Positions 56,397-64,000 of a stretch of 64,000 bases of DNA are shown one piece after another. Position 1 is the first letter of the stretch, and each line of letters starts with the position of its first letter. The position numbers were made by a program, and so were the translations under genes. Origin of the DNA: Roseibium aggregatum (GTDB lineage Bacteria; Pseudomonadota; Alphaproteobacteria; Rhizobiales; Stappiaceae); NCBI RefSeq assembly GCF_014692675.1, contig NZ_JABFCZ010000009.1, forward strand, positions 124,001-188,000, written 5' to 3'. The notes beneath the pieces are model-generated. The model was not told the origin of the DNA and searched no databases. It worked only from the letters and a program-made list of their open reading frames with translations.

Positions 56397-59381
56397 ATGA
56401 TCCGCCGCATGTCGACGAACAGCTCCGCCCCCGCCCTCACCGCCAAAGACCACCTGATCCTGGTCGACGGTTCCACCTTCATCTTCCGCGCCTATCACGC
56501 GCTGCCGCCGCTGACCCGCAAGCCCGATGGCCTGCCCGTGGGCGCGGTCGCAGGCTTCTGCAACATGCTGTGGAAGCTGCTGCAGGAGGGGCTGACACCG
56601 GAAGAGGGTGACGAGCCGACCCATTTCGCCGTCATTTTCGACCATTCGGCGAAGACGTTCCGGACCGAAATCTATCCCGAGTACAAGGCCCAGCGGCCCG
56701 AGCCGCCGGAAGACCTGGTGCCCCAGTTCGGCCTGATCCGCCGGGCGACCGAGGCGTTTTCCGTTCCCTGCATCGAGCAGGAGGGCTTCGAGGCCGACGA
56801 CCTGATCGCGACTTATGCCCGTCAGGCCGCCGAAATGGGCGCGCGGGTCACCATCGTTTCCGGCGACAAGGATCTGATGCAGCTGATCGGACCGAAGATC
56901 GGCATGATCGACACCATGAAGAACAAGATCTTCGGCGAGGCGGAGGTATTCGAGAAATTCGGCGTCGGTCCGGACAAGGTAATCGAGGTCCAGTCGCTCG
57001 CCGGCGACAGCGTCGACAACGTGCCCGGTGTTCCGGGCATCGGCCTGAAGACCGCCGCGCTCCTGATCAACGAGTTCGGCGATCTGGAATCCCTTCTGGC
57101 AAAGGCCGACACCATCAAGCAGAACAAGCGCCGGGAAAACCTGATCGAATTCGCCGATCAGGCCCGCATTTCAAAACAGCTTGTCACGCTGAAGCAGGAC
57201 GTTCCGGTCGAGGTGCCGGTGACCGACTTCGCCGTGACGAAGGTCGACGGGCCGAAGGCGGTCGGTTTCCTCAAGGCGCTCGGCTTCAGCACCCTGACCA
57301 AGCGTGTCGCCGAGGCGACCGGGGCGGAACTGGCCAATATCGAACCGGCCGATTTCGAGGTTCCCGGCTGGGATGTGCCCGACCACAAGGGCCGGCTGAT
57401 GGAAACTTCGCCCGCGGCGGGCGGCGGCAAGGCAGCCGATACCGCGGACAACGATGCCGCGGCGGACGGCGACATGATGGTGCCGCAGACCGTGGCGGAC
57501 GCCCGTGCGGAAGCGGCCCGGTCGGCAGTCATCGACAGCAGTTCTTATGAAACCGTGACCACGCCGGAGCGGCTCAAGGAATGGGTCGCCGAGGCCTATG
57601 AGGTTGGTTACGTGGCCTTCGACACGGAAACCACCTCGCTCGATGCCATGCAGGCCGACCTGGTCGGCGTCTCGCTTGCCACCGCGCCGGGCAAGGCCTG
57701 TTATGTCCCGCTCGGCCATGTGGACGGCGAAGGCGATCTGCTTGGCGGCGGCGGACTGGTCGAGGGCCAGATCCCGCTTTCCGAGGCGATCGAGATCCTC
57801 AAACCCATGCTTGAGGACCGCGCCGTCCTGAAGATCGCGCAGAACCTGAAATACGACTGGCTGATCATGACCCGTTACGGCGTCGACGTGACCGCCTTCG
57901 ACGACACCATGCTGCTTTCCTATGCGCTTGATGCCGGCAAGGGCGGCAACGGCATGGATGAGCTGTCGGAACGCTGGCTCGGCCACAAGCCGATCCCGTT
58001 CAAGGAGGTCTGCGGCTCCGGCAAGTCGATGATCACCTTCGACAAGGTGGCGATCGACAAGGCGACCGCCTATGCCGCCGAGGATGCCGACGTGACCCTG
58101 CGCCTGTGGCAGGTGCTGAAACCGCGGCTTGCGTCCGAGCACATGGCGAGCGTCTACGAGACCCTGGAACGGCCGATGGTGCCGGTGCTGGCGCGCATGG
58201 AAAAGCGCGGTATTTCCGTCGACCGGCAGATGCTGTCGCGGCTCTCCGGCGATTTCGCGCAAGGCATGGCGGCCCTGGAAGACGAGATCTACGAGCTTGC
58301 GGGTGAGAATTTCAACATCGGTTCGCCCAAGCAGCTCGGCGACATCCTGTTCGGCAAGATGGGCCTGCCCGGCGGCAAGAAGACCAAGACCGGCGCCTGG
58401 TCCACCTCCGCTTCCGTGCTGGAGGATCTGGCCGCAGAAGGTCATGAACTGCCCTCGCGGATCGTCTCCTGGCGCCAGCTTTCCAAGCTGAAGTCGACCT
58501 ATTCCGACGCCCTGCCCGGCTATATCAATCCGGAAACGAAGCGGGTTCACACCTCCTATTCGCTGGCGGCAACCACCACGGGCCGCCTGTCCTCGTCGGA
58601 ACCGAACCTGCAGAACATCCCGGTGAGGACCGAAGAAGGCCGCAAGATCCGCAAGGCCTTCATCGCCGAAAAGGGCATGAAGCTGATTTCGGCCGACTAC
58701 AGCCAGATCGAGCTTAGGGTGCTCGCCCATATGGCCGATATTCCGCAGCTGAAGAAGGCATTCGAGGACGGGCTCGACATTCACGCCATGACGGCCAGCG
58801 AAATGTTCGGTGTGCCGATCAAAGACATGGACCCGATGGTCCGCCGACGCGCCAAGGCGATCAACTTCGGCATCATCTACGGCATTTCCGCCTTCGGCCT
58901 TGCTGCCCAGCTCGGCATTTCGCGCGGCGAGGCCGGCGACTACATCAAGACCTATTTCGAGCGCTTCCCCGGCATCAAGGACTACATGGAAGCGATCAAA
59001 AGGGAAGTCCACGCCAACGGCTATGTCAGCACCATCTTCGGCCGCAAGGCCCATTATCCGGACGTGAACACCAAGAACCCGAACCTGCGCGCCTTCTACG
59101 AGCGCGCGGCGATCAACGCGCCGATCCAGGGTTCGGCCGCCGACATCCTCCGCCGCGCCATGGTGCGCATGGAGGACCGGCTGCAGCACTCAAGGCTGGA
59201 TGCGCAGATGCTGTTACAGGTGCACGACGAACTGATTTTCGAGGTCCCGGAAGACCAGGTCGACAAGACCATCCCGGTGATCACCGAGGTCATGGAGAAG
59301 GCCACCGAGCCGACCCTGAAACTCTCCGTCCCCCTCCAGGTCGACGCCCGCGCCGCCGACAACTGGGATGAGGCGCATTAG
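56397..59381 (+). CDS. polA: DNA polymerase I
   Basis: 994 residues in three parts: 5'-3' exonuclease (LVDGSTFIFRAYHALPP; VSGDKDLMQLI; GVPGIGLKTA), an intact proofreading 3'-5' exonuclease (FDTETTSLD with D409 and E411) and the polymerase with motif A SADYSQIELRVLAH (D767), motif B RRAKAINFGIIYG and motif C VHDELIFE (D944). The proofreading residues are kept, unlike in Taq-like enzymes. Start ATG at 56397, with a second ATG at codon 5. It repairs gaps and matures Okazaki fragments. Single gene. Confidence 0.97.
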   Translation: MIRRMSTNSSAPALTAKDHLILVDGSTFIFRAYHALPPLTRKPDGLPVGAVAGFCNMLWKLLQEGLTPEEGDEPTHFAVIFDHSAKTFRTEIYPEYKAQRPEPPEDLVPQFGLIRRATEAFSVPCIEQEGFEADDLIATYARQAAEMGARVTIVSGDKDLMQLIGPKIGMIDTMKNKIFGEAEVFEKFGVGPDKVIEVQSLAGDSVDNVPGVPGIGLKTAALLINEFGDLESLLAKADTIKQNKRRENLIEFADQARISKQLVTLKQDVPVEVPVTDFAVTKVDGPKAVGFLKALGFSTLTKRVAEATGAELANIEPADFEVPGWDVPDHKGRLMETSPAAGGGKAADTADNDAAADGDMMVPQTVADARAEAARSAVIDSSSYETVTTPERLKEWVAEAYEVGYVAFDTETTSLDAMQADLVGVSLATAPGKACYVPLGHVDGEGDLLGGGGLVEGQIPLSEAIEILKPMLEDRAVLKIAQNLKYDWLIMTRYGVDVTAFDDTMLLSYALDAGKGGNGMDELSERWLGHKPIPFKEVCGSGKSMITFDKVAIDKATAYAAEDADVTLRLWQVLKPRLASEHMASVYETLERPMVPVLARMEKRGISVDRQMLSRLSGDFAQGMAALEDEIYELAGENFNIGSPKQLGDILFGKMGLPGGKKTKTGAWSTSASVLEDLAAEGHELPSRIVSWRQLSKLKSTYSDALPGYINPETKRVHTSYSLAATTTGRLSSSEPNLQNIPVRTEEGRKIRKAFIAEKGMKLISADYSQIELRVLAHMADIPQLKKAFEDGLDIHAMTASEMFGVPIKDMDPMVRRRAKAINFGIIYGISAFGLAAQLGISRGEAGDYIKTYFERFPGIKDYMEAIKREVHANGYVSTIFGRKAHYPDVNTKNPNLRAFYERAAINAPIQGSAADILRRAMVRMEDRLQHSRLDAQMLLQVHDELIFEVPEDQVDKTIPVITEVMEKATEPTLKLSVPLQVDARAADNWDEAH

Positions 59382-59518
59382 CAATTCACCATTTGCGGGC
59401 TGCACCGGGAATTGGGACGAGGCACCTCAGACAATCAACGGGTTATCCGCGGTGCGGAGAAGGTTTATGGGGCTGGATTTCCGCGATTGTATGGCTGGAG
59501 TATTTGCGCACGTGAGGA

Positions 59519-60256
59519 TTACGATTTGAACGGCACGTAATTCAGGCGCTCAAGCAGGGAAGAAAAATAATGCTTCCTGATCGGCTCGGAAGTCTTTGAG
59601 AAGAACAGTTCTTTTCCAAATTCACCGGTTATCTGGTAGCCCAGAAACAGCAGATACTCGATGATCCGAGCAACGTAAATGAATTCGTCAGACGTTCGCC
59701 GGCAGCATTCGATGCAGAGGACCGGAGAGTTTCGTTCCAGCGTTTTCCGGGCGCCTTTGAGTGCCTGCAACTCGTGGAACTGAACGTCCATCTTGATGAA
59801 GTCAACGTCTGTAAAATTGAAGTCATCAAGTCTTGTGTAATTTGCAGTCGCCGTTTTGGTATATTTCACGCCACCACTGAAAAACGAGGCGCTGCCGAGA
59901 GCTTCACCGTTTATGTAGATCGTATCCGTTCCACGGCGATCAGACAGGCCGATGTGATGGATAGTGCAATTCTTTTTTTCTGCAAGGTTTTGCTCCAGAC
60001 ACTCCGCGTTTTCTTCGTGCATTTCGAAGCAGTCGACGTGCTCGAACCTGTCGCAAAGATCGCGTGACCAGAAGCCGACACAGGCGCCGATATCGATTGC
60101 CCTGCGAAATGAGGTCACCTGCTCCAGGGCCTTGTCCCGCGGAGCCTTCTGATATTCGCCAAGCGTGGACCCCTTCTTGGCGGTCGTCAGAACTTTTTCG
60201 AAATGGATTTCGCTATCCGGTAAAATCCACCCCTCAACTGTTTTCGTGGCAACCAA
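59519..60256 (-). CDS. FkbM family methyltransferase
   Basis: 245 residues with the SAM-binding motif DIGACVGFWS (55-64) and the family C-terminal signature, here FIKMDVQFHELQALKGARKTL in part. FkbM enzymes methylate sugar or other hydroxyl groups, often on surface polysaccharides; the acceptor is unknown. The start is a TTG at 60256 with a GGGAGC ribosome site. The base and codon use is visibly more AT-rich than all neighbours and no glycan gene lies nearby, which suggests recent transfer of an isolated gene. Confidence 0.85.
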   Translation of the reverse strand: MVATKTVEGWILPDSEIHFEKVLTTAKKGSTLGEYQKAPRDKALEQVTSFRRAIDIGACVGFWSRDLCDRFEHVDCFEMHEENAECLEQNLAEKKNCTIHHIGLSDRRGTDTIYINGEALGSASFFSGGVKYTKTATANYTRLDDFNFTDVDFIKMDVQFHELQALKGARKTLERNSPVLCIECCRRTSDEFIYVARIIEYLLFLGYQITGEFGKELFFSKTSEPIRKHYFSSLLERLNYVPFKS

Positions 60257-60387
60257 TCCAAACGCTCCCGGTCAATGCTAGCGCGCAAGGTAACTGCAAC
60301 CGGAAATCATCGCAAGATTTCAAAAACCTCAAGGTGATACCAAGGCTATCAAGCCGCTGCTTGCGGCACACGAGGGCGGCTACTCCG

Positions 60388-61365
60388 CTAATCCCGGTCG
60401 GTAAGGAACGACCCTGCCTTTGCGAGCAGGTCTGCCGCCTCCTTCACCGTCTCTTGCACGATAGCAGCTGCCGGTTCGACCGACCGAACCAGATCGAGCG
60501 CTTCGCCGGCGATCAGCGCCCGGACGGAAAAATCGTCCGGATCGGCCGCGTCATAGGCGGCACGGATTGTGTCCTGGGATGCCTGCATCTTCGCCGGATC
60601 ATCCAGCCATCGGTGGGAAAACGGGTTCTGCACCACCCGGCCGGTGAATTCACCCGGCCAGTCAAGGCCCCGGGCGAGGTCGAAGAAGCTGGTCCGGCGG
60701 GTATCGTCGCCAGCCGCCCGCACCAGGGCATCCTTCGCCTTGCCCGATCCGTTGGCTTCGTGACTGGCCCAGAACCGGGTCCCCATCATCGCGCCGTCTG
60801 CCCCCATCATCAGGGCGGCGGCAAGGCCCCTGCCGTCGGCAATGCCGCCGGCTGCCAGGATGAGCTGATGCTTGCCGGCGAGATCGCGGACGGCGGGCAG
60901 GAGCGCCATCAGGCCGCGTTCCATGCCGTGGCCGCCGCCCTCCTGGCCCTGGGCGACGAGAATATCCGCCCCCGCCTTGAGCGCCTGTTCCGCCTGGTCG
61001 AGCCTCTGTACCTGCCAGATCGTCGGAATGCTGCGCTCCTTCGCGGCCCTGATGATCGGTTCGCCGTCGCCGAAGGAGACGAACACCGCGGCAGGCTTGC
61101 TGTCCAGAATATGGTCGACGAGATCCGGCTTCTTCAGTAGGCTCCAGGTAATGACACCAATGCCGACCCTTTGGCCTTGCGCATCGGCAAAGGCTTTGTC
61201 GATCCAGTCCCGGTCGCCGTAGCCGGCGCCGATAATCCCGAACCCCCCGGCCCGGGTCACCTCGGCGGCAAGGCACCCGTCGGAGATCCTGTCCATCGGC
61301 GCGAGAACGACCGGGTGGCGGACGGCGAATTGCCGTGTGAAGGCTGTTTCGATGAGCTGTTCCAT
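60388..61365 (-). CDS. Nitronate monooxygenase (2-nitropropane dioxygenase-like)
   Basis: FMN-dependent TIM-barrel enzyme of 325 residues: PVVLAPMDRISDG, GGFGIIGAGYGD, the AQGQEGGGHG motif and ILAAGGIADGRGL phosphate-binding region. Family members oxidise alkyl nitronates or reduce enones; the exact substrate is unknown. It is divergent from a LysR regulator, 74 bp apart, with a matching operator palindrome, so it is probably that regulator's target. Confidence 0.92.
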   Translation of the reverse strand: MEQLIETAFTRQFAVRHPVVLAPMDRISDGCLAAEVTRAGGFGIIGAGYGDRDWIDKAFADAQGQRVGIGVITWSLLKKPDLVDHILDSKPAAVFVSFGDGEPIIRAAKERSIPTIWQVQRLDQAEQALKAGADILVAQGQEGGGHGMERGLMALLPAVRDLAGKHQLILAAGGIADGRGLAAALMMGADGAMMGTRFWASHEANGSGKAKDALVRAAGDDTRRTSFFDLARGLDWPGEFTGRVVQNPFSHRWLDDPAKMQASQDTIRAAYDAADPDDFSVRALIAGEALDLVRSVEPAAAIVQETVKEAADLLAKAGSFLTDRD

Positions 61366-61407
61366 GGGTTCAGCATCGCAGGTTCAAGAATATAAGAAAA
61401 ATGATTG

Positions 61408-61430
61408 TTAGAGGAAAATAATATCTCTAA
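61408..61430. promoter_or_regulatory. LysR-type operator candidate (T-N11-A)
   Basis: TTAGAG-(11 bases)-CTCTAA, a perfect inverted repeat with the T-N11-A spacing of LysR-type sites, in the AT-rich 74-bp gap between the nitronate monooxygenase gene (start 61365) and lysR (start 61440). Confidence 0.65.
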
Positions 61431-61439
61431 ATTTGATAT

Positions 61440-62282
61440 ATGGATATCGTGCTCCTGAAAACGCTTCTGGCCGTGGCCGAGACCGGATCCTTTTCCGGCG
61501 CGGCCAACAGTCTTCATTGCGTCCAGTCCAACGTGACCTCGAGGATCCGTCGCCTGGAAGACCATTTCGGGCAGAAGATCTTCCTGCGCGGCAAGGCCGG
61601 TGCGAAACTGACGGATTTCGGCGAGCGGCTGCACGCAAAGGCGGAAGATCTGCTGCAATTGTTTGCCGCCGCAGAGCGCGAGCTGCTGGATGCGTCCGGC
61701 GCCGGTGCGCCGCTGTCGCTCGGCTCCATGGAAACCACCGCCGCGGTCAGGCTTCCGGCGCTGCTGAAGAGGCTGAAAGGCCGTTCTCCCGCCTCATCCG
61801 TCTCCCTGAAGACCGGCCCCACTGCCGACCTTCTCGCCATGGTCCGGGACCGGAAAATCGATGCCGCCTTCGTGGCGGGTCCGGTGGACAGCACCCGGTT
61901 CAACGCTGTCAGGGCCTTCACCGAACGGCTCGTCTGCGCGCGAAATCCGGCGAACCCGGACAACGGCTCCCTGCTCGCCTTCCGCACCGGCTGCAGCTAC
62001 CGGGCAACGGCGCAGGCCTGGCTGAAAAGCCTCGGCCGGAGCGATACGGAGATCACCGAAATGGGCACCCTGGACGGGATCCTCGGCTGCGTCGCAGCGG
62101 GGCTCGGTTTTGCGGTGGCGCCGGAAGAGGCGGTGCGCGGCGCGCGCGATGCGGATCAGATTGAAATCGCGCCGCTGCCGGAGCCGTTTGCCACGGTCGA
62201 CACCTTCCTCGTCTGGCGCATCGATCACGTGCCCGTCGAGGCCCACCGGACCCTGATCGAGGTTTTGGAGGGGCACTCCTGA
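61440..62282 (+). CDS. LysR family transcriptional regulator
   Basis: 280 residues: N-terminal helix-turn-helix (MDIVLLKTLLAVAETGSFSGAA in part, QSNVTSRIRRLE) and the co-inducer domain typical of LysR (LDGILGCVAAGLGFAVAPEEAV). Divergent from the nitronate monooxygenase gene, with a T-N11-A palindrome between them, so it likely controls that gene and itself. The inducer is unknown. Confidence 0.93.
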   Translation: MDIVLLKTLLAVAETGSFSGAANSLHCVQSNVTSRIRRLEDHFGQKIFLRGKAGAKLTDFGERLHAKAEDLLQLFAAAERELLDASGAGAPLSLGSMETTAAVRLPALLKRLKGRSPASSVSLKTGPTADLLAMVRDRKIDAAFVAGPVDSTRFNAVRAFTERLVCARNPANPDNGSLLAFRTGCSYRATAQAWLKSLGRSDTEITEMGTLDGILGCVAAGLGFAVAPEEAVRGARDADQIEIAPLPEPFATVDTFLVWRIDHVPVEAHRTLIEVLEGHS

Positions 62283-62384
62283 GGCGTCGCGTGAGCCGGC
62301 CGAAAGAATGTTCTTCTTCTGTTCTTGCCATCGTGAGTAGGCTGTAATATCGTTTGCGACATCTCTAGGTGGAGCGAGCGCGAT

Positions 62385-63911
62385 ATGGTCAGCCGGGTAA
62401 CGACTGTGGCCTTTCAGGGGATCGAGGCCCTTCCTGTTGATGTGCAGGTGAAGATCGGGCCGGGCATGGTCGCCTTCACCGTTGTCGGCCTGCCGGACAA
62501 GGCGGTGGCCGAAAGCCGGGAACGGGTGCGCTCCGCGCTCCATGCCTCCGGGCTGGCGCTGCCCGCCAAACGGGTGACGGTCAATCTGGCGCCGGCCGAC
62601 CTGCCCAAGGAAGGCTCCCACTACGATCTGCCGATCGCGCTGGGCGTGATGGCGGCCATCGGCGCCATTCCGGCGGACATGCTCTCCGACTATGTGGTGC
62701 TGGGCGAACTGGGCCTCGACGGCATGCTGGCACCGGTCGCCGGCGTCCTGCCCGCTGCCATGGGCGCGAACGCCATCGGCAAGGGCCTGATCTGCCCCGT
62801 CGCCTGCGGTTCGGAAGCCGCCTGGGCGGCGGAAGACATGAGCATCCTGGCGCCCCGCTCCCTGATTCAGCTCGCCAACCACTTCAAGGGCACCCAGGTG
62901 TTGTCGCCGCCGGTACCCAAACTCCAGGGTACGCCGGACGGCCTGCCGGACCTCGCGGAGGTCAAGGGTCAGGAAACGGCGCGCCGGGCGCTCGAGATCG
63001 CCGCCGCCGGCGGGCATAACCTGCTCATGGTCGGTCCTCCGGGCTCCGGCAAATCCATGCTGGCAAGCCGCCTGCCGTCGATCCTGCCGCCGCTGCAGCC
63101 GAAGGAACTGCTGGAAGTCTCCATGATCGCCTCGCTCGCCGGTGAACTGGCCGACGGACGGCTCTCGGACCGGCGCCCGTTCCGCGCGCCTCACCACTCC
63201 GCCTCCATGGCCGCCCTTGTCGGTGGCGGCATCAGGGCGAAACCGGGCGAGGTGTCGCTTGCCCATCACGGCGTGCTGTTTCTCGACGAACTGCCGGAAT
63301 TCACGCCGCAGGTGCTCGACAGTCTGCGTCAGCCGCTGGAAACCGGCGAGGCCGTCATTGCCCGGGCCAATCACCGGGTCGCCTATCCTGCCCGCATCCA
63401 GCTGGTCGCCGCCATGAACCCCTGCCGCTGCGGCCATGCGGGAGAGCCGGGCCATCAGTGCCGGCGCGGCACCCGCTGCGCGGCGGATTATCAGGCCCGC
63501 GTTTCCGGTCCCTTTCTCGACCGGATCGACCTGAGAATCGAAGTGCCGGCCGTCACCGCCGCCGATCTGATCCGGCCGGGCACGTCCGAACCCTCGGCCA
63601 CGGTCGCCGAACGGGTCGCCGCCGCCCGCGAGATCCAGCGCGACCGCTTCCGGGCACTGGGGGTAAGTGCCGCCACCAATGCCCAGGCACCGGCGTCCAT
63701 CGTCGAACAGATCACCGCCCCCGACGCCAAGGGCCTGGCCTTTCTGCGCGAGGCGGCCGAAACGCTCGCGCTAAGTGCGCGCGGCTACCACCGTGTCCTG
63801 AAACTCGCCCGGACCCTTGCCGATCTCGACGGCGTCGACACCGTCGGCCGCATCCATCTGGCGGAGGCCCTGAGCTACCGCGGCGAAGATCTGGCGCGTC
63901 AGGCGGCATGA
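62385..63911 (+). CDS. YifB family Mg chelatase-like AAA ATPase (ComM-like)
   Basis: 508 residues: N-terminal ChlI domain (VQVKIGPGMVAFTVVGLPDKAVAESRERV in part), AAA domain with Walker A GPPGSGKS and Walker B LFLDELPEF, and the C-terminal Mg_chelatase_C domain (LKLARTLADLDG). Homologues such as ComM are hexameric helicases that promote branch migration in natural transformation. No competence gene is nearby. An ATG at 62385 starts the protein. Single gene with lysR upstream in the same direction. Confidence 0.94.
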   Translation: MVSRVTTVAFQGIEALPVDVQVKIGPGMVAFTVVGLPDKAVAESRERVRSALHASGLALPAKRVTVNLAPADLPKEGSHYDLPIALGVMAAIGAIPADMLSDYVVLGELGLDGMLAPVAGVLPAAMGANAIGKGLICPVACGSEAAWAAEDMSILAPRSLIQLANHFKGTQVLSPPVPKLQGTPDGLPDLAEVKGQETARRALEIAAAGGHNLLMVGPPGSGKSMLASRLPSILPPLQPKELLEVSMIASLAGELADGRLSDRRPFRAPHHSASMAALVGGGIRAKPGEVSLAHHGVLFLDELPEFTPQVLDSLRQPLETGEAVIARANHRVAYPARIQLVAAMNPCRCGHAGEPGHQCRRGTRCAADYQARVSGPFLDRIDLRIEVPAVTAADLIRPGTSEPSATVAERVAAAREIQRDRFRALGVSAATNAQAPASIVEQITAPDAKGLAFLREAAETLALSARGYHRVLKLARTLADLDGVDTVGRIHLAEALSYRGEDLARQAA

Positions 63912-64000
63912 CACCGGGGGAAGGTTCGGGAGCCGAGTGGGTGTCAAATAATTGGTATTTCGGTGCGTCGCGCGTTTGAGATCAATTTATGAGTAAAGCA

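Noticed and set aside
63989-64000. ATG near the right edge as the start of another gene
   Set aside because: Only four codons remain and there is no ribosome site, so it cannot be supported.

Overview
The window reads as ordinary core chromosome of a high-GC alphaproteobacterium, most likely of the order Hyphomicrobiales (Rhizobiales) and possibly Roseibium/Labrenzia-like. I infer this from gene content and order: an Irr-type Fur regulator beside fabA, the hemE/ppsR junction, an AccD lacking the usual four-cysteine zinc ribbon, clustered GANTC (CcrM) sites, and the glnD-murJ-trpS and timA-mltA-smr strings. The genus cannot be fixed by eye. I see no rRNA, tRNA, CRISPR array, prophage or intact insertion sequence.

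Region 1 (1-10.7 kb) looks like the replication-origin neighbourhood. mnmE (partial), rho, hemJ and hemE run leftward. ppsR, maf, aroE, coaE and dnaQ run rightward. The AT-rich 430-bp gap between hemE and ppsR has near-consensus DnaA boxes and six GANTC sites and is my candidate oriC. Two parS-like 16-mers, exact inverted copies of each other, lie at 2.0 and 3.4 kb. A GNAT acetyltransferase gene here has an apparent homopolymer frameshift.

Region 2 (10.7-25 kb) is housekeeping: a D-2-hydroxyacid dehydrogenase, an SH3 protein, the fabA/fabB/fabI cluster with divergent irr, nth, a DUF2244 membrane protein, mutS, the malic enzyme-phosphotransacetylase fusion maeB, then trpF-trpB. Region 3 (25.1-27.7 kb) is the only clearly accessory stretch. 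It separates trpFB from trpA-accD-folC and holds an SDR oxidoreductase divergent from a TetR regulator with near-mirror-image leaders, a 266-bp element with 32-bp terminal inverted repeats (MITE or IS remnant), and small genes including a DUF1127 protein.

Region 4 (27.8-46.8 kb) carries trpA-accD-folC, a secreted protein of unknown function, an Ada-type methyltransferase, an arginine-catabolic module (Lrp regulator, arginase, ornithine cyclodeaminase), gshB-yraN-rsmI beside a divergent LpoA-like lipoprotein, coaBC, an extradiol dioxygenase, an OmpA/cysteine-rich secreted pair, dut, cysK, a YbjQ protein and an agmatinase-type ureohydrolase. Region 5 (46.9-64 kb) carries trpS-murJ-glnD, xre-smr-mltA-timA, fxsA, polA, an AT-richer isolated FkbM methyltransferase, a nitronate monooxygenase divergent from a LysR regulator, and yifB.

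I did not find a convincing new multi-gene system. The most worthwhile leads are the origin/parS architecture, the inverted-repeat element inside the split trp operon, and the unassigned secreted protein at 31.2-32.4 kb.
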